Below are positions 48,490 to 59,290 of a DNA stretch of 64,000 nucleotides, in pieces. Below the pieces are notes generated by a model. That model was not told where the DNA came from, did no database searches, and was given only the letters and a program-made list of their open reading frames with translations. Numbering within the stretch: the first letter of the stretch is position 1; each line of letters starts with the position of its first letter. Where the stretch lies: the NCBI GenBank assembly GCA_013399895.1, contig VXBA01000665.1, forward strand, positions 682,001-746,000, read 5' to 3'. The stretch comes from Serilophus lunatus. Its lineage: Eukaryota; Chordata; Aves; Passeriformes; Eurylaimidae. The position numbers and the translations under genes are program-made.

Positions 48490-49731
48490 CAGATTCTCTT
48501 CATGAAACTAAATGCAAGTTGTAGGAAAAAACCCCAGATCTAATGTGTTTGTATGGGCATTGGAACTGAAGCAAGGAAAAGCAAAACAAACAATGGAAAT
48601 TGGTTTTGTTCTGAACTGCTTTTAAAATTTACTATGCAATATGCCCCTTTCAGGGTTCTGAATCCTTTTCTCCTTAATCTTAAATAGCAGATCTCAACTT
48701 TGTTGATACCCAGAGCATGGTGAGAAGAGCAGTAACTTACAGCCGCAGTTGCAGCTGTGAAAAGCAGAATTTCTCATGAGACATCCTTTGAAGACAGCAC
48801 CCCATCTGCTTCATAACATTGCAGCCTATTTCTAGAGCCACATGTGAGTCTGTGGTTGGAGGTCTAAGTGGTAGTATCTGGTACAGGAGGTTCCTGGAGT
48901 TGGAGAGAGAACCCTCTGTGTTGAACTGGGAATGCAGAAGTTGCCAGCAACACAGTACAGAAAAACGATACGGGTTCTGGAGGAGGAATCCTCCTGCACA
49001 GAAACTTAATGGACGAAAGTGGGGGGGAGGTTCTAACCAGTAAATCAGTGTGAATCCAGGACAGCCTACCACTAGGACTAGTGTGACAAGAAAGCTGACT
49101 GGTTTCAATATCAAGTTTCATGAATGTATGTAAGTGATTATATATTGTTATTGTGTAGAAACAGGGACTTGGAGTCAGTGATTGAAGATGTTTCTGCTAG
49201 ATTTAAATTCTAAAGCAAATAAGAAAGACATTTTCTCAGTTGAAATATACAGATGGAATAGTGAGAAGGGAATAAACTAACCATAAGCATATTTGAATAC
49301 TCTTTCTCACAGAAACCTTAAATGAAATTTAACCCTGGAACATAGAAGTGTGTATTCTACATTGACAACTTCAGTACTGATGGATACATCAATAACTGTT
49401 ACAGAATGCTCATATTCTGTCATCTTGAATCTATCACATCCTCTTAGGACCTAGAAGTGTCATCTGCAAACTGCTGGATCACCAGGTCGCTTTTATTTTA
49501 CCAGCAACTTGTGGTACTGTAGTGTAAATGGTCCATCAGTCTGGCCATTTCAAATTGGAGAGGAGTGTAAAATAAACTGCATATAGAAGAAGAAACTCCA
49601 TGCTGAATAGTCAGTTTTCATGTTTAATTAAAAATCATATGATTTATGTGGGACTGCTACAGAATTTTTAGTTCACTGCACTAGAATTACATAAAAAAAT
49701 CAGTCAAATCAGATAGAACAGGTTTTTGTTG

Positions 49732-49749
49732 TTTTTTTTTTTTTTTTTT
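49732..49749. repeat. Poly-T tract (18)
   Basis: A T run within 'gttttt-gttg' sequence, followed by 'gttgcag'. Confidence 0.85.
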
Positions 49750-51326
49750 GTTGCAGGTTTTAGACTTTGACTATAAAATCTGATTTCCCTCCTGTGAACA
49801 GTGAATTTCCTATAGTGGTTTTTGCTCCCTGGGGAGAAAATCTGCAAATAAACCTTATGTATTTACAAAAAGACAATCTTAGCAGATAGTTTGGTCCATT
49901 CTGAAGTTAGAACTTGATTAGAAAGGTGCAAATTTCTCATCTTTAAATGTATATAAAAATATTATGAAATATGCATATTAAAATTATTACAACCCTACTT
50001 TAAACATTATTTCAATTTGGCCAAATATAGCTTAAGCTTTCTTTTAAAAAATACTGCTATACCACGAGTATCTCAGAATAATCCCGTATATTAACTGCAG
50101 AAAGCTTCTAAGAATGCTCTGATAGCAAGACTGTGAAGTGCAAGTTTACATGCAGTGTTGAAGATATTCATTAAAATTGTAATTAGGCTCACGATTAAAT
50201 TCATCTGCAGTAGAAACTTTGTGTGTAAGTGTTGCTACAGGAAGAAACCTCCAGTCTGAAAATTAGTTCAACAGTCTGAGCTATTTTAATTATGCAGAGT
50301 TGATTATCACTGGAGAAAGAAACCTTTATTACCACACCAGAATACTGATTCCTTCCACCCTCCAGCATACTGCCTGTTTTTCTGGGTTACAGTGTGGTCT
50401 GTTTTGATAACCTAACGATGTTCTGTGTAAATAATAGGAAAGTTAATCTGAGTAAGTTCAGGATCCTACTATTAACATTTTATTAAATGACCATTCATAT
50501 GGTAGCAGCTATCTTGCTTATGTCACAGCAGTAGCTTCTAATTGTATGTAGAAATTTATAGTGAGGTGTTTTTTAATCTGCAGAATTTTACAAAGCTGCA
50601 TTCCAAGGCAACATCTTGTTTCCATTTTTGCAAACCCAAAGCTAGTGACAGAGATGCTGATGGATGGCTCTAACTGTCTAAAATGTCACAAATATACCTA
50701 AATTTGGCAAATCTGGGTATAGCAGAAGGAAATGTCCCTCCCCCTATTCATGTCTAATTTGATTATCGACAGAGTCCCCCATCTTAGCAGCAGATTTTAT
50801 ACATCAGTTGAGAAGAGCTTGAGTCTCTGAAATGTAACTTGACTATTTCAAGTGAAAAAGCAGAGAGTATAGCACACGCTCTTCTTGCCAATCCCTTCAC
50901 GCACACGTCCTACTATGGTTTGGAGGTGCTGAGTAGCTGTGCAAAGATTTTTGGGCAGGATCATCTGACTGCAGCACCCTGCCTTGCTCCCTCACTTAGA
51001 CTGCAGTGGCCAGAGAGTCAAAGGTGGTTGTTGCTCTAGTCTGAAAGGGTTCTTCCATCCATCCCTTAATTTTCAATCATTGTCCTGGAATTTAATTTCC
51101 AGGCTTCACACACAGCTTAGTCATTACTGCTTTGTTTTCAGGTATGTGAGTTTTAACACTACCTTTGAGATTCCTTTATTTCTGTGTGGGTTTTTTTGCT
51201 TCCTGTCTGCTGCCTTTCATATGTGTGTACCTTCCCCAAATGTGCCAGCTTTCTCTGAGCTCGTCCTTTCTTGTATGTGTATCTGTGATTCTGTGACTCT
51301 TGGAGATGTCTAAATATTGAAATGCA

Positions 51327-51366
51327 AGCCATGTAAGGTAATGTAAAGCCATGTAAGCCATGTAAA
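51327..51366. repeat. 10-bp tandem repeat, four units
   Basis: Four adjacent 10-bp units based on AGCCATGTAA (second unit GGTAATGTAA, fourth GCCATGTAAA). A young, slightly diverged minisatellite seed. Confidence 0.85.
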
Positions 51367-54300
51367 CTCTTTCCTTCATTTGATATAAAGAAATGGATAG
51401 GTCTAAATAAATTGCCGTATTTAGTCAGATTTACAAACTTACATCCCAACTACCTATTTAGGTATTCTAATTTCCCCCTATTCTCTATATTTTAGTGCTT
51501 AAGTGTATTTGAAAATAGAGCATTTAAGGTGAAGTTAGATTCGTATAGGTGGGCTAATTCTCATGGTAAGATGTCAAGAGACGAAAGGTTTTCTGGGCAA
51601 TTCATTGAAAGACGTGGTGAGCTTGTCCTGTGGTGTAATGCAAACTTGTTTTTCATCCAATTGCTGTTGTTACTTTTGCTAAAAATAGAGAAAACCCTTA
51701 GCTGAGATTTCAGACCAAACAGATCTCACACTTGTCACCTCTCAGTTGTAGGGACAGGCAACAGCTATCATAAAACTAGAATATACTACATTTCTCTTTA
51801 AAAAAAGAAAGAATTGCTTTTCCTGTCTGCCAAAAATGTGTGGATATTTTGGTGCACAAGTTAAAGATTAATTCCTGATTTTTGTAGGTGTTGTTACATG
51901 GATATTTTTTGTATTAATAATTATTTTCAATAGTTCACTGTAATAGGTGCTATCCACATATCGCTCACGGCCCCCACCCATTATTAATGATGTTCCACAT
52001 TATACTTTTGGGAAGGAGGAGAACAGACCTGAACTTTGTGATCTGGCTGAATTCTAATGCTAGCAAATGTATTTTGAAAGGATAAAGAAGTTGCTGGTAT
52101 AGAGCCAACCTGGGTTGGCTGGGATTTTGAAGCCCAGATAGTGACATGAATGTTTTTTGGGGATAGCTGAACACTGGCTTTTCTTGGTTTTTGTTGGTTC
52201 TTAATCTTCGCTGGCAGTTTTTTTGCAGGGTGTGTTGTACCTGCTAGGTAGCTCCAAATTTAGTAAGACATGAGTGAAACTGTCCAAAGGATATTCCTTG
52301 ACATTCTCTAATGTCCCTCTACTGGGAGAGGATTTTAAAAAATAGAGAAAGACAGAAGGCAGTAGATACTGGTGTGGGGGGGGTTGTTTCTTGATTTACA
52401 GAATATATTTTTTCTTTCATGTTATTTTCTATCTTACTGTATGAAATGGAGAAGTCAAGGTAAACATATATTGTTGTGCTTCTGCTTGTAGACAATTGAT
52501 GCTTATCTTTTTATTACAATAGAGGCTCTTAGTCATCTGTCATCTGCTAACATGTTTTTTTACAAATACGTAAGTTTTTTCTTTTATTCTGGCCAATAAA
52601 AATTTCTCTGTGTTTATAATAACGTATATATCTTTCTCCATTGAAATACTGAATGTAGCAAAAATATGATTTTTAAGAAATATTAGTATGACACAAGCAA
52701 TATGAACCTTGCCAAGTTTGACAGTAACACAAGTGAAGATATTCCTTAGTCCGTCTCTGTCTTCTTAAATTGCTCTCTGCAGATCATGGTGGATGGATTG
52801 ACATGAGGGTAATATAAATAGTCATTTTTATTACTGATTTAAAGCCTGAAGCAGTAAAAATTTGTCTTAAGTAATAGACTTTTAAAATGCTTTTTCTCCA
52901 CAATTTTCTGAAGGAAGAGTTAGTTTGTGTCAGTTGATAGCCATTGCATTTGTATTTTGAAAGTTGAAGTTGCCATTGAGGGTTGATTTGCCACAAAATG
53001 TTGCCTTTACAATAAAAAAACCCACTTGCCAGTCACCATTATAATGTTATTTAAGGTATTCATAAAGAAAGAAGCATAATTCAGATTGCCATCCCAAGTA
53101 GATTCAAGCATTGAATGTTTATTATTCTAGTGATTTATATTCTAGACACTTTCTGGAAGCAATTGAAAATTTAATTAATAAACTGTTACTGTGAATTTAA
53201 AAATTCAGTTAATTTAAATATTCCCAATGTATAAGTAAATAAGTTCATCATTATACATTGCACATAAAAAAGACAATTATATAACAAAATAAGTATTTTC
53301 TGCAATGAAGGAACTGTAATACCTTCTGAGGGACTGAGTCTGCCAAAATTTAGAAACAGTAGATCTCATTTTCTAATGCCTAGTTCTAGCCCTAATCATG
53401 GAGGGGGAAAAATAAGTTGGGAGTTTTTTTCAGGTTATGAGTGGTTGCTCTGTTTTTCATTATCTAATCACTAAGTTTGCTAGCTGTATAAGTAGTAGTG
53501 AAGAGAATATCCTCTCTCCCTGTTCTTCAGAGGGTACTGCAATAAATTCAGGTTGAAAAAAAAAGCTGTAGTATTAAGATTTTGATGAGATAACACTGCT
53601 CTTGGACCTTTTACAAAGACTGTCATAAACTGAAATTTAATTTTAAATTTTTTTTTTTAAATGGAAACATTATTTTTAAATACAATTTCCACATAAACTG
53701 ATTAAATTTGGCTTAATTACTCCTATTAGATATTAATTTGGGTACATTTTTTTGAACTGTCCCTATATAGACAAGGACAATGCTGGGATTAACTGGAGTT
53801 TATGATAAATTAATGCAAAGAGTTAATAGAAATATCACATGGGAAACATTTCTACACACAACAGGGAAAAACAAACAAGCTCAGCCCATGGGCATCTTTA
53901 TGTCAAGATGCACTTGTACTGAGAAGAGCAGGAAATTTAAAATGGGCGCAATGTGTTCTGCAAACTGAGGAGTGTTTTCTGTCCCTATCTGTTCCAGGGG
54001 ACATGGGGCATTTAACATCCTAAAGAAGCGAGTCCTTGTTTCAGCTTGGATATGTAGTGGAATAAGTACACATCGATTTTCTAAATATCAGCTTGGATCT
54101 GTGGTGATTAAGTGAAAATGTGGCTTGAAGCATCTGTTGGCAACAGTTCTGAATTTGCATGTTGGGCAAAATTGCCCTGCAGCAAGGAAACAGTGGTGGG
54201 GAATAGGGTTAAGTGGTAACAGGCTAAAGTCACTTCCTCATCAAATTCGTGTACAATTTCTGGGCATTGTTGTGAAGTCAGCAAGGGAACTTTTGCTTAC

Positions 54301-56470
54301 ATTACCATGTTTTAAAAAAATCACATTGCAAAAATTCATTCTTAAGGTTTAGCATCTTTTTGTTGCTGAAGAGAAAAACCTTGAGTAGGTGTTTTGAAAG
54401 GATAAAAAAAGGCATCTAAGATTAAGGCCTCACAGCTGTTTGACAGTATATATTAAAAGATCCCTTTGCCTTTTTAATTTTTGATTTTCCTTTCAAGTTT
54501 CAGTTGGTACCTCAGTGGAATTGGGTTAAAATTATTAACACAATACTACAGCTTGCAGTTGCAAGGAATTGTATTTGTGCAGTAGACAGGTAGGCTAAAA
54601 ATGGCTTAAGGGAGTAGCAAATATTTTTGGTATGAGTTTTAAGTGCTCGAGAGTGAAGATGTCTGAAAAGCATCAGGGGAAATAATGAAGCAGTTGAACC
54701 TCTCTGAATATTTATTTTTCCTCAGTCTCGTTTATACACTAGCTAGTCCATTTTTTTTTAAAGTATCTCATAACTGCATACCCAAAATAACCTCCTGGGT
54801 TCCTTCCCTTGTAGTTTTTTCCCTTGTGGGCAGAATTTTATTTCTTTTTTTTTTTTTACATTATAAAGTGCTCTGTCTGCCACAAAACCTATGTAATTTT
54901 GTTTTTTTAGATCAAGAACTGTCTTTGAGGTGACAATGTAGAAATTTAACTCTCTATGTATAGCATGATGGCACATTGCTGTGAAGGAAATTATTTAGGA
55001 ATGGTGATCCCCCAGAGGAGACTGTTCCAGCATCAGAATGCTAGCAGTGATAGATTTGCTTTGCAAAAGTACTGCGGGCTGACAACAAGGGGTGCTAAGA
55101 AAAAAAAATGGCCCTCTCTTATTTTCCTTGCTGAATACCTCCCTTGCCAAGCTCATGATATAGGTGCGAGGGGGAGGGAGACTGGAGGATTATCTATACA
55201 ATGGAATAGAGGTTACCTATAAAATGTATTTCTAGTATATGTAAAGTTGCTAGAGTAAACAAGGTAGTGGTGTAAATTTTATGTGTTATCTGAGGAGAAG
55301 AATGCCAGAAGCAAACACTAACTTACTATCAGAACTGCAGCTCAGGCTGGGCAGGAGAGTTAAAAACCCCCTTCACCTTCTCACCCCCTGCCCTAAAGTT
55401 AGTGGGCTTGAGCATCTGCAGATTACCAAGATTAAGTGATGCTAGACGTGGTATTGCCTGTCTGATTCTTTTCAGTTTAAGAGGAGGAGAAAGAGAGCCT
55501 GTAAATGATGTCAGAAGAGAGTCTGATTCTCTGAACCAATGTCCCCCTGTATCTTACAGGAGACTCACATGCCAGTTCAGCTGTCTCACTTGACACAGCT
55601 TTTCCTTTCTTCAATTACTTAGCACTATTATTTCATATGCCAGGTTTCTACCTTCACTGGCAACCCTGCATTTACTATCTATTTGCATTTGTCACCTGTT
55701 GTCTCTCAAGTGTCCTATAATGCTTCATACTCTTATCTCAAGTCCTGATAGAAACTAGTCATCTAAAGCAAAAAAGGCACAGAAGCTATGTGCCTTCACA
55801 GTTCCTGCTAAGATTGTTCTTGCTGAAGAAAAGAATTTAAAAAGTCAATACACTCCCACTAACACTTGTGGGAATGCTTAACTTGCTGCAAATACTATTT
55901 GACATTTCTTCACCTTTGTTGAAGGGGCAATGACAACTTGACTGATAGATAGAAGGGCCTTGTGGTCCTCTGGCTGTCAGTCCTTCTCAATTTACAGTTT
56001 AAGCATTGCTTTGCTACCCTCTTAGATGAACTCTAAGAGAAATCAGATTTAAAAAAAATCTGTACATCTGGGACCATACGTATGCTGTTAATGAACATTC
56101 CTTTTGTGTGCATGTATAAATGGACGTATGTCACTTCTGTTCCATTAGAAAGGGAAATAATATCCTCTGCTCAAGAATCCTGCATAAAGGGCAAAATGTA
56201 TCATGCTTTTCTGGAACTGTTTGCAAACAAAATTTTTTCCATTTTAAATTCAAATGTAGAAAACAAATTCATCTTTGCTTTTAAGAACTTCTGCACTTGT
56301 CTCTTTGTCAGCTCTCCAAATATACAGGTATTTTTTTCTGACTAAGAATGTAACTATTCATATGCTTGTTCAATGGGTGACTGAATAGATTCTTCAGTGC
56401 TGAAACAATGATTTTGCCAGCCTGCCTCTGCACACCTTAATGCCAGATTAATAGAAGCAAGAAAAACAGA

Positions 56471-57840
56471 CTCACAGAATCACACAGAGAATCACAGAAT
56501 TAACTAGGTTGGAAAAGACCTCTGAGATCATCAAGTCCAACCCATTACCTAACACCATCTCATCAACTAAACCATGGCAATAAGTGCCACATTCAGTCTT
56601 TTTTTAAAGATTTCTAGGGATGGTGACTCCACCGTCTCCTTGGGCAGCCCATTCCAATGGCTAATCACTCTTTCTGTGAAGAGTTTTTTCCTAACATCCA
56701 GCCAAAACTTCCCCTGACAGAGCTTGAGACTGCGTCCTCTCATTCTCTCTTGTTGCATGGGAGAAGAGACCGACCCCCACCTTGCTACAAACGCCTTTCA
56801 GGTAGTTGTAGAGAGTGATAAGGTCTCCTGAGCCTTCTCTAGGCTAAATAACCCCAGCTCCCTTAGCTGCTCTTCACAGGGCTTGTGCTCTAGAACCTTC
56901 AGTGGCCTTCTTGCCCTTCTCTGGAAAAGCTACAGCCTCTCAACACCTTTCTTAAATTGAAGGGCCCAGAACTGGACACAGTTCTCAAGGTGCAGCCTAA
57001 CCAGTGCTGAGTACAATTCCCTGGTCCTGCTGGCCACACTATTCCTAATACAGGCCAGGCCTTCTTCTCCACCTGGCCGCTCTGCTGGCTCATGTTCAGC
57101 TGGTCCCTTTCTGCCTGGCTGCTCTCCAGCCACTCTTTCCCCCCGCCTGCAGCACTGCATGGGGTTGTTGTGGCCAAAGTGTAGAATGTGGCACTTGTTA
57201 AATCTCGTGCCATTGGATTCTGCCCATCTATCCAGCCTGTCCAGGTCCCTCTGCAGAGTCCTCCTACCCTCTAACAGGTTGACACTTGCTCCCAATTTGA
57301 TGTCATCTGCAAACTTACTAATGGTGGACTCAATCCCCACATGCAGATCATCAGTAAATATATTAGACAGGGTTGGGCCCAACACTGATCTCTGGCCGCC
57401 AACTAGATGCAGATGCAGCACCACTCACCACTACTCACTGGGCCCAGCCATGCCGATTGTTCTTAACCCAGCAGAGAGTGCACCTGTCCAAGCTGTGGGC
57501 TGCCAGCTTTTCCAGGAGTATGCTATGGGAGATGGTGTCAAAATCTTTGCTTTTGACATCCACAGCCTTCCCCTCATCCACCAGGCAGGTTACCTGGTCA
57601 TAAAAGGAGATCAGATTGGTCAGGCAGGACCTGGTCCTCCTAAATCCATGCTGGCTGAGTCTTATCCCTTGGCCATCCTGTAGGTGCTGTGTGATTGCAC
57701 TCAAGATGATCTGCTCCATAACCTTGCCTGGCACCATGGTCAGGCTGATAGGCTTGTAATATCCCAGATTGTCCTTCTGGCCTTTTTTGTGGATGAGTGT
57801 CACATTGTCCAGCTTCCAGTCATCTAGTACCTCTACAGCA
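56471..57840 (-). mobile_element. CR1 LINE, best-preserved copy (5'-truncated)
   Basis: About 1.37 kb of minus-strand CR1, covering most of the reverse transcriptase domain, the ORF2 C-terminus and the 3' UTR. The plus-strand left edge 'ctcacagaatcacacagagaatcacagaatt' is the reverse complement of the terminal octamer, present here in several units. The next stretch ('aactaggttggaaaagacctctgagatcatcaagtccaacc') is the 3' UTR. The right edge lies inside the RT domain, so the 5' two-thirds of a full CR1 (promoter, ORF1, endonuclease) are absent. This is typical of truncated target-primed insertion. No clear target-site duplication is seen. It shares its tail with the insertion at 27087-27165. 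Confidence 0.97.
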
Positions 57841-57851
57841 CTTGTAGACAA
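56567..57851 (-). pseudogene. CR1 ORF2 reverse transcriptase remnant
   Basis: In an active CR1 this protein copies the element's RNA at a nicked chromosomal site; here it is broken. From 5' to 3' on the minus strand: 57851-57435 reads DDWKLDNVTLIHKKG (RT block 1), then QHGFRRTRSCLTNLI, then VDVKSKDFDTISHSILLEKL, the first catalytic-Asp block (normally 'DFSKAFDTVSH'). After a stop and a frame change, 57424-56930 reads RSVLGPTLSNIF and SKFADDIKLG, with the FADD catalytic pair intact. A short part near 57010-57130 (WLESSQAERD, NMSQQ) lies in another frame with a deletion. 56758-56567 returns to the frame of 57424 and reads SHWNGLPKETVESPSLEIFK. At least two frameshifts make it non-functional. 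The 174-codon plus-strand frame at 57159-57683 is its antisense shadow. Confidence 0.95.
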
Positions 57852-59186
57852 TCAGTACAATGTTATGAACCTTTGTAAGTTTTGGCATTCTCTTTCCTTA
57901 AAATTCAAGTCACTTCAGAAGGCCGGAAAGAATAGGCAGGTTTTATTTGGCTGCTTCCATACTCAAGGTGTCACAAAGCAGTCTGGAAGAAGAAAATCAA
58001 AATAAAGAAGAAAAGTAAGTAAGCAAGAAAAGACTGAGTACTAGCATTGTAATGGGAGATACAGCCAAAATCCTGCATTTGTTGATTGATGTGATTGTGT
58101 TAGGCAACTCAACTTTCCACCTTTTCAGAAATACGATTTTCAGAAGAAATAAATACGACAATATAAGACTTCTTAAAAGCTGGAATTTCTCTAGTTCTCA
58201 TTCAGATGACTGCTTAAAAAGGACTCACCATTTGTTTAGAAGCATTGTTGCCATGTAGTCTATGGCATTTGTCAACTTGTGAAAAGAGGATTTAATAGAA
58301 TACTGTCATTTTAACCCCTCAAATGCACTGCTCCTTTTAAAACAATCTACACTTGCACAGATTTCCTAAATTTATGCAACTGTGGAGAAAAAGGTAAAAT
58401 GGAAAATAATTATATGCTGTTTTAGGGGAAAAGTTCACTGAACTCTGCTACTGCCACTGGAAGTAGTACTTGAACCTTTCTGACACTGGTAATCTCCAAG
58501 ATTTTATTAGCTCTGATAATCTTCAATTACACCTTCTCCTGCAAGCACAGAAATCAGGCAGAGGAGCAAGGCTAGCTCAGAAGAAGCCTGAAAGACTCTG
58601 ACATGATGGACATCACGAATGTCCCCAATAAGTGGATTCATAGATGGATGTTGTGCCATTGCACAGTGTGCGTAACTGTTGCAGTTCTGCTGAGGAGGAA
58701 CATGCACTTAAAAAGTTTTCTTTTTTGTCTATTCCATTTTGGTGATGTCAGTGAAGTGTAATGCCCTGTAAAGGAAGAAGGAGTGAACTACAAGATATGG
58801 ATGGCTAAAATATTTGTTTTCATTGCCCGAGCTTGCAGCCTAAGTCCTTTCCAAAGTGCTTTTGAAGATGCTTTTCAGCATGCTCCACAAAACCTATACC
58901 TCATTAGTAGTCAAGAGATGAAGCTGCACTTGCTAGTAAATGGGCTATCTGGGCAAAAGCATTTCGTGCCAGAACCCATTTCAATAAACTTCAATAGAGC
59001 AACACAGTAAAGGAGCATGACTAGGCCAAGAAATTTCTGTCTTGCTGAAACATGAGAGAAACATTACAGACAATTCCTCTGCACTTCACTGAACACGATT
59101 CAGCTGAATTCCTGAATTAAAGTTCTAGATCTTTCTACTGACTATTCTGTTAAGCTGTTCAGAATTTATGTACTTTATTAATTTTT
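57841..59186. other. Unique AT-rich DNA, no gene recognised
   Basis: No repeat or gene is recognised in this 1.3 kb. Its open frames are under 80 codons. Confidence 0.6.
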
Positions 59187-59290
59187 GAGCAACCTGGTCC
59201 AGTGGAAGGTCTCCCTGCCCATGGCAGGAGGGTTGGAAACAGATGATCTTTAAGGTTCCTTCCAAGTCAAAACATTCACTGTTTCTGTGA
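59187..59290 (+). mobile_element. CR1 LINE, 3' tail fragment
   Basis: About 104 bp in plus orientation: 'gagcaacctggtccagtgg', 'ctccctgcccatggcagg', 'ggttggaaacagatgatctttaaggttccttccaa' and a decayed octamer ending 'cactgtttctgtga'. This 'cctgcccatggcagg' tail belongs to yet another CR1 subfamily. The fragment is entirely 3' UTR. Confidence 0.93.

Larger units (their letters stand above)
44214..56470. other. Unique AT-rich stretch, no gene recognised
   Basis: About 12 kb without recognisable repeats apart from homopolymer runs (48473-48489, 49732-49749) and a 10-bp tandem repeat at 51327. A perfect 8-bp stem (44842-44849 with 44857-44864) and a 15-bp direct repeat (TGGGATTTATATTTC at 45821 and 45849) are minor. 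Opposed open frames at 48737-49121 show no domain. Two exon-like segments at 46.3 and 47.5 kb are listed separately. Confidence 0.55.

Noticed and set aside
57159..57683. Longest open frame in the window (174 codons, plus)
   Set aside because: It lies antisense to the CR1 reverse transcriptase on the minus strand, where the sense peptide carries the RT motifs; the plus frame is a shadow.
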